A program made the position numbers and the translations under genes. A stretch of DNA of 30,420 nt, from the NCBI GenBank assembly GCA_958430865.1, contig CAUDNR010004461.1:1-30420 (forward strand), given 5' to 3'. Positions 1 through 10,734 of this stretch are shown in pieces. The first letter of the stretch is position 1; each line of letters starts with the position of its first letter. The notes beneath the pieces are model-generated. The model was not told the origin of the DNA. It ran no database searches and saw only the letters and a list, made by a program, of their open reading frames with translations. The DNA comes from Entrophospora sp. SA101 (taxonomy: Eukaryota; Glomeromycota; Glomeromycetes; Entrophosporales; Entrophosporaceae).

Positions 1-340
1 CCATATTTGGTAATAATCCTGACTGCATTAATTATTTATGTATGGAACCCCTGGTTTTTTGGAAAAACAATTTATTTTTTGACAATTGACAAAACGCGAG
101 TGATGTTATTTGGCATGATTGGGCTCTAAAAAGAAATGTGTTAATAACTAACCAGAGGTAACTTTTTTTTTAATTTGCATTGATATGTCTTTTAAATCAA
201 AACGCGGAGCAGAACTCGCTGGGTAATTATAAGATTCTCATCAAGATGGTAAATGATTGGTATTTGGCTTTTCGTAATCAACATTAATATTATTAGAATT
301 AATTACAAGAAAATGTCAAGGCAACTTGACTGTTGCAGAA

Positions 341-680
341 GATATAGTTCTCAAGACAGCACACCTGACTTTTAGAAGAAACATTTGATATGAACGTTTG
401 ATTATCGGAAATTAGACAAGTGTTGAAGCACGCACGCTACCTTGAACACTTACAGTCATTCTCTCACGTTCCTCGTGTACACAAGGCTAATCTGACCGGC
501 TCCTTCCGATGATATAGTTCTCAAGACAGCACACCTGACTTTTAGAAGAAACATTTGATATGAACGTTTGATTATCGGAAATTAGACAAGTGTTGAGGCA
601 TGCACGCTACCCTGAACACTTACAGTCATTCTCTCACGTTCCTCGTGTACACAAGGCTAATCTGACCGGCTCCTTCCGAT
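341..680. repeat. 170-bp tandem duplication inside the left arm
   Basis: Positions 341-510 and 511-680 are two adjacent 170-bp units starting GATATAGTTCTCAAGACAGC. I count three substitutions between them, all in the stretch after GACAAGTGTTGA. The other arms (4730-4880, 7430-7580, 11040-11200) carry a single diverged copy, so the duplication arose in this arm after the copies separated. Confidence 0.9.
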
Positions 681-1316
681 GATATAATGATGCAACAGAA
701 CTCCAGGGGGCGGGGGCATGGCCCTGGGGTTTATCGAGACTGCATCATCATCAAGGACGCTTTTCACTAATCTTCCCTCACAGCACCAGACCAGAGAAGG
801 CTGCTGGCATGCTAGCCGAAAAGTTTCCTGCAACGATCCTACCTCTAAGGATGGCTCCATGACCAGGTCACAAACTCTGGAGGAATATTAAGAGAATCTG
901 CAACTCATTTCAAGCGCAGGAGGTTACAATTCAGAGCAGGGTTGGTGGCCCCTGAAATTGCATTTGGGCTCTGATGTTAAGAGGAAAGTTGTGTTTGTTT
1001 TGTATAATCACTTTCATAAATGCTCTGTTTCTCTGATACTAACCAATTTATAATTTTGGGTAGGGGACTGGATGGGTTTTTGCCCAATTGGTTCCCTGTC
1101 CTATAGATTAAAATTATCACATGATTATATATATCTTTGTTTGCAATATGGCCAACAAGAAAAAAGTCAAAAAATGGTTTGGATTTTGTTTGGTATGTTA
1201 TGTTATAAATTAAACATTCACATAAATACTCTGTTTCTTTAATTTTTATTTGATCAACTGAATTTGTTATTTTTTTAAATGGTGCTTTTGCCCATATAAC
1301 CTTCTACCCTAGGTTA

Positions 1317-1386
1317 AGGAGTTTAGCTCAATGAAAGCATGTATCTCACAAGGATAAAGGTGGCAGTTTGATTTTGCCAACTCCTA
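1317..1386 (+). tRNA. tRNA-like sequence (probable pseudogene or SINE head), Val-type CAC loop
   Basis: A 7-bp acceptor stem (AGGAGTT at 1317 with AACTCCT ending at 1385) encloses TAGCTCAA like an A box, a loop CTCACAA that would give anticodon CAC, and a T arm (GGCAG stem, TTTGATT loop, TTGCC). The D loop is about 3 nt short, the anticodon stem TGTAT/GGATA contains an A-G mismatch and wobble pairs, and the B-box-like part departs from GGTTCGANTCC. No CCA is encoded. It sits inside the left arm of a transposon and is absent from the three other arms. A functional tRNA is unlikely; a decayed tRNA or tRNA-derived SINE head fits better. Confidence 0.35.
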
Positions 1387-2514
1387 TTGTGAGAGTCACC
1401 ATGATCACTGGAATCAAGGAGAAAGCTGTAAATAAAATGGTTCAGATTTGTTTGGTATGTTATTTTCATAAATTCTCTGTTTCTCTTAATTTTTGTTTGA
1501 CCAACTGAACTTGTTATCTAAATCAACTTTATTTAATGAGAGGTATATCATACAAGCACCAGCTATCAGTGATCAATGCCCATATGGCAACAGCCAAACC
1601 TGGTCTGAGGGGAAGAAAGATAGGGGAAAATTTTGACCAAAGCCTTCCAACATGTTCAGGACTGTTTCACCTGTGGAAAAAAATTCCATGGTGCTGAATT
1701 GTGCTTAATCGCACCGTAATGCATGTTTGTGATAGGAAATTTTATTAAATCTGGCACCTGTGATCAATATCATCAGATTTATTATTCATGGTTTTTTAAG
1801 GAACTATGTAAAGGAAAATATTTTTTTGATCTTCCAGTCAACCTGGTCTAAGGGAAAAATAGATTTATTTATTTATTGTGAATCTCAGAGGTCTGGATAG
1901 ACACACATTGTTTGTTTTGAAATCAGGTTCCTTAAAAAAATTCATTTATGCATGGTCTTGGTATTATTTATTACTTGGGTGATGCAATTATTTGTACTGA
2001 ATAATCTTTGTGATGAATGTGGAGACAAAGGAATTTGTATATGAGGAAAGGATTAAAAAGCTAAGTCATGTTTGTTTTGTTTTGTTTATTAAAGATATAT
2101 AATTAATTATATTTAAAAATTTATCAAAAAGATTTATTTTTAATATATTTGTTTTAAATGTATAAAAAAATTTTTTTTTAATTAATGTTTTTGATAGTCC
2201 AAAGTCAATCATTTTTATACACTTCAAATTTTCTTTATTTTTTAACAATTAACAAAAATATAGGAAATTGAAATTTGCATGCATAATTACATACAAAACA
2301 CTAATTTTAAAATAAAAAAATCAGCTTTACTGTTTTAGTATAATTAACACAATAATGATTTTCTTCAATAATTCTCTTTTATTTATTAAGATATAATTTT
2401 CCATGATTTTATCTTATCCATTTTTAATAATTTCAATTGGTTTTCATGTTTTTTATATCAATTTATTGAATATATATACTTGAAAATATTTTTGATGGAT
2501 CTACTGTAAGAATC

Positions 2515-2983
2515 TCTTTAAAATCAATGTTTTCTACGAACAGATATTTTAATTATTGTAAAAATACAAGTTAACTTTTATTAATTATGGAAAGCTTATC
2601 ATTTTATACAAAAATGCATAATATAATATTACAATTGAATAAATAAATAATTATCAATCATAATAATATCTTAGAACTTCCCGGAAAGCTGCGGCATTTA
2701 ATTTGTAGCTTGTATACATAAAGAAAATAATATAAAGAATAAATAAATAATAGTATAAGTAATATAAGCAATAATATAAATATAATACAGGTAATAACGA
2801 TGACAATAATAACGTTAATATATTAATAATAAGAAAAGTTGTACAGTAACGTTTCGTTTTAATTTAACGCGTTACGCGAAATAAACTTCGTACTACTGTG
2901 CCACATTTCGTAATGGAAGAAAAGAAACTGTTACATCTATATACTCAAATTTAATTCTTTTGCTCATCACCACAGGACCAATT
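2515..2983. other. Insertion-like AT-rich segment specific to element 1
   Basis: Element 2 passes from the TTGAATATATACTTGAAAAT block to TTTAGAATCTCTTCAATTTT within about 50 bp (13025-13100). In element 1 these landmarks (2465 and 2984) are about 500 bp apart. The extra DNA is AT-rich, with a short GC-bearing patch (CGCGTTACGCG near 2868) and no ORF. It could be a small nested insertion; I could not find its ends. The rest of 1800-2515 is AT-rich internal sequence related to about 12230-13030 of element 2. Confidence 0.4.
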
Positions 2984-3544
2984 TTAGAATCTCTTCAATT
3001 TTAAAATAAATGAATACCTACAAAGTGAACATAAAATTGTATATATTGGGATAAGTGTATATGAAAAGTAATAATAAATATCATGGTTCTAATGAATATC
3101 AAAAAGCCATTGGTTTTTTAGAAAAAGGTTGTAAATGTGGTTGCTCTTTGAGAATTCCTAAGGAAGAATTTGCAGAATTAAGAGAATCCTTTCAAGCTCT
3201 TTCTAAAACAGAACAAGACATATTTTTAATGGCTCAACTTAAAGCAATGGATGGTGGATCAATAAGCACTAGCAGACGCCTTAAAAAGAAAACCAGATCT
3301 AATAAAAGAACTTTTTACCACTGGGATCATAACACACTTCTTTGTCAAGAAACTTATCTCAATATGTTGGGAATTGGCAGAACTTATTTTGAAAATATTA
3401 GAAATCATCTGATAGAAAATGGTCTTCTGCCAAGAGTTCATGGTAATATCAAAAGGATGCCTCAGTGGAAAACTAAAATGGTAATTGATAAAAATATTGC
3501 TGAAGTAGTAAAAAACTTCCTTGAAAATTATGCAGAAGTTCATG
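2984..3544 (+). repeat. Near-identical tract shared with 13081-13641
   Basis: The two tracts run in parallel at a constant offset of 10097 with one visible substitution (T versus A near 3047/13144, upstream of the ATG). They cover the leader and first 161 codons of the transposase. This is far more similar than the arms of the same two elements. Confidence 0.9.
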
Positions 3545-3555
3545 CTCATGAATAA
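3061..3555 (+). pseudogene. Truncated transposase ORF of element 1
   Basis: The first 161 codons match the element 2 ORF starting at 13158 codon for codon. The product has a basic N-terminus, a CKCGCS cysteine motif (residues about 22-27), a central LSKTEQDIFLMAQL segment and a basic RRLKKKTRSNKR stretch. At 3545 the sequence jumps from the transposase into the inner edge of the right arm, and the frame ends four codons later. The catalytic half is therefore absent and the product could not be an active transposase, though a DNA-binding repressor-like product cannot be excluded. I chose ATG 3061 rather than the in-frame GTG two codons upstream. Confidence 0.75.
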
Positions 3556-5180
3556 TAAATCTGATGTTGATTGCATGTGTCAGATTTAATTAAAACTTTC
3601 CTGTCACAAACATGCAATAACCATGCTTTCACATGCCCCATAACTGTAGAATTTTCTCCACAGGTGCGCTGCACACATGTTAGAAGGCTTTGGACAAAAC
3701 ATATTTATCTTCTCCTCAGACCAGGCTTGGCTGTTATCATATGGGAATTGATCACTGATAGCTGACATTTGTGTGATGATTGCTTTGTGTTATACCTCTC
3801 CAATACAAAGTTGGTGTCTGCAACTGGTTGAAATTTCTGCAACTCAGAAGGTTGCAACCTGAGTTGCTGTTTTGGATTTTCCCTGAATTCACAGTTTTGA
3901 ATCCTGGGTTGCTGTAATTTTTATGAAAAGAAAAGTATTAATATTTAACAATTAATTGTTTAAATGTTTATTTTGTTGAAAAAAATATACATTGATAGTG
4001 TACATTTTCTGTGCTTAACATCCATGTGACCCTAAGTCTGGACAAAAGATCCCTTTCTATGAGTTTGGCTGGTATATCTAAAAGGTGTCTCCTGTCTTGT
4101 CAGTGGCATCACATTTAAATAACAAATTCAGTTGGTCAAATAAAAATTAAAGAGCAGAGAATTTGGGGAAATGATTAATTTATAACATACCAAAATCCAA
4201 ACCATTTTATGACTTTTTTCTTGTTGGCCACATTGCTGACAAAGATGTATATAATTTTAATCTATACAACAGAGGACTGATTAGGAAAAACCCATCCCAG
4301 TCCCCTACCCAAAATTATAAATTGGTTAGTATCAGAGAAACAGAGAATTTAGGAAAGTTATTATACAAAACAAACACTATTTTTACAACTTCCCTCTTAA
4401 CATCAGAGTCCAAATGCAATTTCAGGGCCACAAACCCTGCTCTGAATTGTGACCTCCTGTGTTTGAAACAAGTTGCAGATTCTCTTTGCTTTGATGGATC
4501 TGGATATTTACATGGCACTACAATTCACCAGCAGAGTTGCAGTTTGGTCACAGATCCATCCTTACCCTAGAGGTGGGATCATTGCAGGCAACTTTTTGTC
4601 TAGCATACCAGCCTTCTCTGGTCTGGGTGTTGTGAGGGAAGATTAGTGAAAAGTGTCATTGACGATCGATGCAGCCTCAGTAAACTCCAGGGCCTTACAC
4701 CCCCCTGGAATTCTGTTGGATCATTGTATCATCAGGGGCCTTGCAGTCAGATTAACCTTTTGTACATGAGGAATGTGTGAGAATGACTGTAATGTGTTCA
4801 AGGTAGCATACGTGCTTCAACATCTGTAAATTTTCAATAATCAAACGTTGCATATCAAATTGTTTCTTTTGCAACAGTCAATGCTGCCTTGACATCTTGT
4901 AATTATAATAATATAATATTAGTATTATTGTTACAATTACGCAAAGCAAAATATTATCAATGAAAATCTTGTAATTACCCAGTAAGATCTGTTCCACGTT
5001 TTGATTCCAATTAAAATATTTATAAGCTAAATAAAAATATCAATACAAATAAAAAAAAGTAGATCTGGTTAGTTATTAACGTTTCTTTAGGAGACCCAAA
5101 CCAAACCAAACAACAACACTCATGTTTTGTCACCTTGGACTCTGTCAAAAAACAATTAGCGTCTGTCCTACCAAAAAGAA
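3546..5180 (-). repeat. Right inverted arm of element 1 (R1)
   Basis: Reverse complement of the L1/L2 arms, from a TTATTCATG-side inner edge at 3546 to a CCAAAAAGAAACC outer edge at about 5170-5183. The inner part (3588-3911) is diverged from the second right arm at 6288-6610, whereas the remainder is essentially identical to it. Short ORFs here (4322-4570 plus; 4315-4518, 5214-5459 and 5356-5565 minus) are repeated in the second arm only because the DNA is duplicated. They show no protein-like conservation in the diverged arms, so I do not call genes. Confidence 0.7.
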
Positions 5181-5808
5181 ACCAATTACATAGTGGAAAT
5201 TTGAAGTGTTACACTAATTTTTTATATTGTGCAATGTAGCTTTACAATACGTGGCAAACATTCTGGCAATAAAAAGTAAGTGATAAACTGGATTTGAATT
5301 GGATCTGAACTTGATCTCCAGTTTAGAGAGGTAACAAATATATACTGGTGAAGCTTCAGGAGCAATGGGTTCTATATAACATTTCTTGTAGCAACAAACT
5401 TCCATTATGCTGAAACCAATAGGATAACAATAAATAATTAGTGTGTACGAGTTGATCAATTAACGAACTTTTTCTACAATGCCTAGAGATAAGAGACGAC
5501 AAGAGGATGAAATAACTGAATGTGGGTAAGTGTTTTAAGGATGGTGGTGGGTTATCACCTGCCACTCGTCATTACTCTAGTTAACGTTAAGGTAAGTTTG
5601 GATGGAAGGTCTGTGTTCAGTTTGTTATGAAAAAACTTGTCAATCTTGACCTAAGAAACACAAATAAGGAAATTGTTTGCATAAAAAACTATGAACCTTT
5701 CTTATATATATGTATATTATCTTTAGTTTTACAAATATATTTGAATTTTTAATTGAATTTAATTGGATAGAATTAAGAGTGATTATTATTGGTATTGTGA
5801 GATTGTAA

Positions 5809-5859
5809 ATGGGGCATACTGCAACAAAACCAGACAAAGTGAACATTGGTACTACCAAT
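5809..5859 (-). repeat. Dispersed ~50-bp motif, copy 1
   Basis: On the minus strand this reads ACCAATGTTCACTTTGTC followed by GGTTTTGTTGCAG and ATGCCCCAT. Close copies lie at 8509-8559 (by duplication) and 16991-17040 (plus), and a shorter version at 19480-19514 (plus). It is not explained by any gene model; it may be the conserved end of a short mobile element. Confidence 0.6.
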
Positions 5860-6005
5860 GATTACAGTTAATACCATCGTTGAATTATTAGCATTAAATA
5901 TTGCTACTAGTATTAATTAAATTTTTTTTTGTTTATTTACTTTCTTTATTGCTATACAATCGTAGCATTATACTTTTTTTTTTTGAGAAAAAAAAATCAT
6001 TCAGT

Positions 6006-6287
6006 TTATCCAGTGCTTATTCGTCTTGTATCTTCATTGTTATCAAAATAATGCAAGATATTTTTACTGCTTGAATTTATAAGTTCCTATTTTCATTTTA
6101 AAGAAAAATTTAAAATTTAAGTTAAATTTACATAATTTACAATTCAAAAATTTCAAAAATTTATTTATCAAATAACTCACTCTAAATATGAATAAATCTT
6201 GCATGAATGAAGGTAAATCTCGATGGAGCATTCTGATTTCAGTTGGAATTTCAGATCGATATTCTAATTTAAAATAGTACAATGCAT
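6006..6287 (-). pseudogene. Duplicated 3' end of the 8706-10603 gene
   Basis: On the minus strand, 6181-6287 matches the distal 107 nt of that gene's exon 9, 6087-6180 matches its last intron, and 6006-6086 its final exon including the stop codon. At 6287 the exon is cut and inverted-arm sequence begins immediately. There is no promoter or upstream exon, so this is a dead 3' fragment left by the 2.7-kb duplication. Confidence 0.85.
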
Positions 6288-7883
6288 ATCACCAGCATGC
6301 AAGACGGTGCAATTAAGCACAATTCAGCACTATGGAATTTTTTTCCCACAGGTGAAACAGACTTAAACATGTTGGAAGGCTTTGGACAAAAACTTTTCCC
6401 TTATCTCTCCTCTAAGACCAGGCTTGACTGTTACCACATGGGCATTGATCACTGATAGCTGGTGCTTGTGTGATGATTGCTATGTGTTATTGCCACATTA
6501 GAATAAAAGTTGGCACCTGCAACTGGTTGAAAATTCAGCAACTCAGAAGGTTGCAACCTGGATTGCTGTTTTGGATTTTCCCTGGATTCAGAGTTTTGAG
6601 TCCTGGATTACTGTAATTTTTATGAAAAGAAAAGTATTAATATTTAACAATTAATTATTTAAATGTTTATTTTGTTGAAAAAAAATATACATTGATAGTG
6701 TACATTTTCTGTGCTTAACATCCATGTGACCCTAAGTCTGGACAAAAGATCCCTTTCTATGAGTTTGGCTGGTATATCTAAAAGGTGTCTCCTGTCTTGT
6801 CAGTGGCATCACATTTAAATAACAAATTCAGTTGGTCAAATAAAAATTAAAGAGCAGAGAATTTGGGGAAATGATTAATTTATAACATACCAAAATCCAA
6901 ACCATTTTATGACTTTTTTCTTGTTGGCCACATTGCTGACAAAGATGTATATAATTTTAATCTATACAACAGAGGACTGATTAGGAAAAACCCATCCCAG
7001 TCCCCTACCCAAAATTATAAATTGGTTAGTATCAGAGAAACAGAGAATTTAGGAAAGTTATTATACAAAACAAACACTATTTTTACAACTTCCCTCTTAA
7101 CATCAGAGTCCAAATGCAATTTCAGGGCCACAAACCCTGCTCTGAATTGTGACCTCCTGTGTTTGAAACAAGTTGCAGATTCTCTTTGCTTTGATGGATC
7201 TGGATATTTACATGGCACTACAATTCACCAGCAGAGTTGCAGTTTGGTCACAGATCCATCCTTACCCTAGAGGTGGGATCATTGCAGGCAACTTTTTGTC
7301 TAGCATACCAGCCTTCTCTGGTCTGGGTGTTGTGAGGGAAGATTAGTGAAAAGTGTCATTGACGATCGATGCAGCCTCAGTAAACTCCAGGGCCTTACAC
7401 CCCCCTGGAATTCTGTTGGATCATTGTATCATCAGGGGCCTTGCAGTCAGATTAACCTTTTGTACATGAGGAATGTGTGAGAATGACTGTAATGTGTTCA
7501 AGGTAGCATACGTGCTTCAACATCTGTAAATTTTCAATAATCAAACGTTGCATATCAAATTGTTTCTTTTGCAACAGTCAATGCTGCCTTGACATCTTGT
7601 AATTATAATAATATAATATTAGTATTATTGTTACAATTACGCAAAGCAAAATATTATCAATGAAAATCTTGTAATTACCCAGTAAGATCTGTTCCACGTT
7701 TTGATTCCAATTAAAATATTTATAAGCTAAATAAAAATATCAATACAAATAAAAAAAAGTAGATCTGGTTAGTTATTAACGTTTCTTTAGGAGACCCAAA
7801 CCAAACCAAACAACAACACTCATGTTTTGTCACCTTGGACTCTGTCAAAAAACAATTAGCGTCTGTCCTACCAAAAAGAAACC
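6288..7883 (-). repeat. Second right inverted arm (R2)
   Basis: Homologous to R1 and, inverted, to L1 and L2. Its inner edge at 6288 lacks about 40 bp present in R1 and joins directly to duplicated exon sequence. No left arm or transposase is associated with it within the window except those of the neighbouring elements, so it is a solo arm created by duplication or recombination. Confidence 0.7.
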
Positions 7884-8508
7884 AATTACATAGTGGAAAT
7901 TTGAAGTGTTACACTAATTTTTTATATTGTGCAATGTAGCTTTACAATACGTGGCAAACATTCTGGCAATAAAAAGTAAGTGATAAACTGGATTTGAATT
8001 GGATCTGAACTTGATCTCCAGTTTAGAGAGGTAACAAATATATACTGGTGAAGCTTCAGGAGCAATGGGTTCTATATAACATTTCTTGTAGCAACAAACT
8101 TCCATTATGCTGAAACCAATAGGATAACAATAAATAATTAGTGTGTACGAGTTGATCAATTAACGAACTTTTTCTACAATGCCTAGAGATAAGAGACGAC
8201 AAGAGGATGAAATAACTGAATGTGGGTAAGTGTTTTAAGGATGGTGGTGGGTTATCACCTGCCACTCGTCATTACTCTAGTTAACGTTAAGGTAAGTTTG
8301 GATGGAAGGTCTGTGTTCAGTTTGTTATGAAAAAACTTGTCAATCTTGACCTAAGAAACACAAATAAGGAAATTGTTTGCATAAAAAACTATGAACCTTT
8401 CTTATATATATGTATATTATCTTTAGTTTTACAAATATATTTGAATTTTTAATTGAATTTAATTGGATAGAATTAAGAGTGATTATTATTGGTATTGTGA
8501 GATTGTAA

Positions 8509-8559
8509 ATGGGGCATACTGCAACAAAACCAGACAAAGTGAACATTGGTACTACCAAT
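8509..8559 (-). repeat. Dispersed ~50-bp motif, copy 2
   Basis: Identical to 5809-5859 because it lies within the 2.7-kb duplication. It sits about 150 bp downstream of the stop codon of the minus-strand gene ending at 8706. Confidence 0.6.
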
Positions 8560-8705
8560 GATTACAGTTAATACCATCGTTGAATTATTAGCATTAAATA
8601 TTGCTACTAGTATTAATTAAATTTTTTTTTGTTTATTTACTTTCTTTATTGCTATACAATCGTAGCATTATACTTTTTTTTTTTGAGAAAAAAAAATCAT
8701 TCAGT

Positions 8706-10603
8706 TTATCCAGTGCTTATTCGTCTTGTATCTTCATTGTTATCAAAATAATGCAAGATATTTTTACTGCTTGAATTTATAAGTTCCTATTTTCATTTTA
8801 AAGAAAAATTTAAAATTTAAGTTAAATTTACATAATTTACAATTCAAAAATTTCAAAAATTTATTTATCAAATAACTCACTCTAAATATGAATAAATCTT
8901 GCATGAATGAAGGTAAATCTCGATGGAGCATTCTGATTTCAGTTGGAATTTCAGATCGATATTCTAATTTAAAATAGTACAATGCATGATAAGGCATACT
9001 AAGAGAATATACATAAAATTTATTCTCTGAGAGGAAAAGCAATTATTTTAGTATTTGGTAAAGAAGATTGGTTTTGATAAAAAGCAAATTTTACCATATA
9101 TTTGTCCTGCATACAATTTTACTTTTCTCAAATGTTCCAGACTACCCAGGTACCTATTATTATACAGTTTAGCATCATTTTAAGCATTTTTGCTATTTTA
9201 TTTCTATCGCCCACATAATGTGTGTGGTCAGGTTCTGATGGAGATCCTGAGATCTCAATAATTGAAATCTCAAAAGGCACATCAATCAGATCAATGATGA
9301 GGTCAATCTTATTTCCGTGGTCTCTGCGCTGGTCATCCAGTAGTCTATGATTGTTACAAATTGATGCAGCTTTTAAGTGTGCTTCTCCCCTATTGAAATG
9401 GTGGGTTAAATAAGTTGATAACAAATTAAATGATAAGAATATGAAGTGAAATTACCATCTAAAATCTAATAGTTTAGCTCTTAGATCGTTTTTAAAAAGA
9501 GTATTGAAAATATCTGAAATGTAATTTATTGTATAATGATATTCTGTTTCATCTTTTCCAGACCTCAATCGTTGGTCCTTCAATCGTCCTTTACTATTTA
9601 AAAAGGTTAACAGCCAGTATGATTAGTCAGATTGTAATCAAGAAGATTTCTGAAGTCAATAAGTACTTACATTATTTCTACCAACTTCAAAGGCTTTTTT
9701 TTCCATTGTTCATCTGTATGTATATTTGCTTTCTCTTTTCTAATAATATTACCAAGCGCCTTCAGCTCAATCTACTTTTCAAAAGATGAAAATTAGAAAT
9801 GAATATACAACACCTGCAAGCAGATAATGATCTTACTGTGTTTCCTAACAGTGATATCATATAATCTTTTATATGTGATTGGTCATTTACTGGGGGTGTT
9901 GATAAAATATCTTCGATTGTGTTTACTATGGAATCCCAGTTATCTTTAAATAATAATCTGGATTCGGTTGGAGAGGTCTTAATGGTATCGATTATATTAT
10001 AATTTAATAGGCTAAATAATATACATTAAATGTTACTTTCACTACTCAAAACTTCTAGGACAAAATAACAATAAATATCATACTCTTGTTTGTGTAATTC
10101 AATTGAATGCTTTGATGTCTTACGCCATTCATTTATAATATCTCGAACCTTATGACCATTTATAAACAAATTCACTGATCCGTATTTTTCTTCTTCCTCA
10201 TTTGTCACTACTCCTGATATTTCATCTGATACATTTTCCTATGGTGGGAAGTTATATTAATGTCAAAATACTCTGTGTTAGAAAGCAGTAAGCAAGTTCT
10301 CTAATACTGTTTAATCAGCATTATCATTCAAAAAAGGTAAAATTTATTAACTACTTACGTCATCTGCAAAATCAGTTTTTCGTTGTTTATCAGATCTTTT
10401 TCATTCATACATTATTATAAGAAAAGTTTTTAATATAAGGAATTAGAATAACAAGTGGTTCCGCCACAATTTTTTTAATAATAACTAGAATTACGACAAG
10501 TGGCAACAACCACCATTCTTCTTTTAAACACTTACTCGACTGCTTTCCCTTTGTCGGATTTTCGGTTTCTTTTTATCGCTTTTACTCGATCTTTTGGTAG
10601 CAT
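8706..10603 (-). CDS. Ten-exon gene of unknown function, possible nuclease-like core; one frameshift
   Basis: Minus-strand exons by frame and GT-AG sites: 10603-10536, 10395-10359, 10238-10084, 10011-9837, 9771-9671, 9593-9456, 9389-9095, 9026-8881, 8786-8706 (nine blocks; the 9389-9095 block may be two exons). All phases agree except one 1-base shift near 9150, after a segment ending MLKMMLNC. With that shift ignored the protein would be about 398 aa. It starts with a K/R-rich tail. The segment at 9389-9160 has DHGNKIDLIID, about ten residues, then IIEISGSP. This K-x-D...E pattern recalls the PD-(D/E)XK nuclease fold, but that is a weak inference. I remember similar proteins as a large expanded family in Rhizophagus, not verified. 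No signal peptide or membrane helix. Transposon element 2 begins about 130 bp upstream of the ATG, which may affect the promoter. The frameshift could be real decay or a sequencing error. Confidence 0.65.
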
Positions 10604-10734
10604 TTCTATTAAAAAAATTAAGAGAAAAATTTTATTTTGATCGACATACTAATACGCGTATACGACTTCATTATAATAATTATGGTTGTACGAAGATTGT
10701 TATTGTTGTTGATACAATTGAATTTTTTTTTATT

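Larger units (their letters stand above)
45..1800 (+). repeat. Left inverted arm of element 1 (L1)
   Basis: Matches the reverse complement of 3546-5180 and, in direct orientation, about 10735-12230. Identity to the other arms looks like roughly 75-85% by eye, with indels. It differs from the others by a 170-bp tandem duplication (341-680) and by an extra segment around 1276-1436 holding a tRNA-like sequence flanked by two copies of an arm piece (about 1172-1275 and 1436-1515). No credible coding sequence is visible; the short minus ORF at 657-860 is not conserved in the other arms. Confidence 0.7.
45..5180 (+). mobile_element. Long-inverted-arm DNA transposon, element 1 (internally deleted)
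   Basis: The left arm (about 45-1800) reappears as a diverged reverse complement at about 3546-5180. Matching landmarks read in the same order from the outside: a T-rich GGTTTTTTGG-like end, TTAATAACTAACCAGA, a block near CTTCCCTCACA, and TCAGATTTATTATTCATG next to the centre. The centre holds the 5' part of a transposase ORF (3061-3555) that stops where the right arm begins, so the element has lost the rest of the gene. Arms over 1 kb with a single central ORF suggest a foldback-like or long-TIR DNA transposon. The exact termini and target-site duplication were not resolved because the ends are diverged and AT-rich. A longer relative begins near 10735. Confidence 0.7.
3588..6287. repeat. 2.7-kb direct duplication, copy A
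   Basis: Corresponds to 6288-8987 at an offset of 2700. From about 3912 to 6287 the two copies look identical except for a G/A difference near 3958 and a 1-base change in a poly-A run near 3980. From 3588 to 3911 they are only about 80% similar and contain indels. The copy contains most of a transposon right arm, then non-arm flanking DNA (5184-6005, no gene seen), then the last exon and part of the penultimate exon of the minus-strand gene that is complete in copy B's continuation. It ends abruptly inside that exon at 6287. Confidence 0.9.
6288..8987. repeat. 2.7-kb direct duplication, copy B
   Basis: Second copy of the unit at 3588-6287. It contains a second right arm of the transposon in the same orientation as the first (about 6288-7883), then the same non-arm flank (7884-8705, AT-rich, no gene seen), then exon 10 and part of exon 9 of the minus-strand gene, which here continues intact past 8987. 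Copy B is therefore the original gene end and copy A the derivative. Confidence 0.9.

Noticed and set aside
341..680. CRISPR-like array
   Set aside because: Only two long adjacent units with no spacers, in eukaryotic DNA; a tandem duplication.
3259..3576. Minus-strand ORF opposite the transposase (also 13356-13640)
   Set aside because: Shadow of the transposase coding strand.
4315..8558. Small ORFs repeated in both copies of the 2.7-kb unit (67, 69, 72, 81 and 82 codons)
   Set aside because: They repeat because the DNA is duplicated. The diverged arms do not preserve the frames, and composition is not protein-like.
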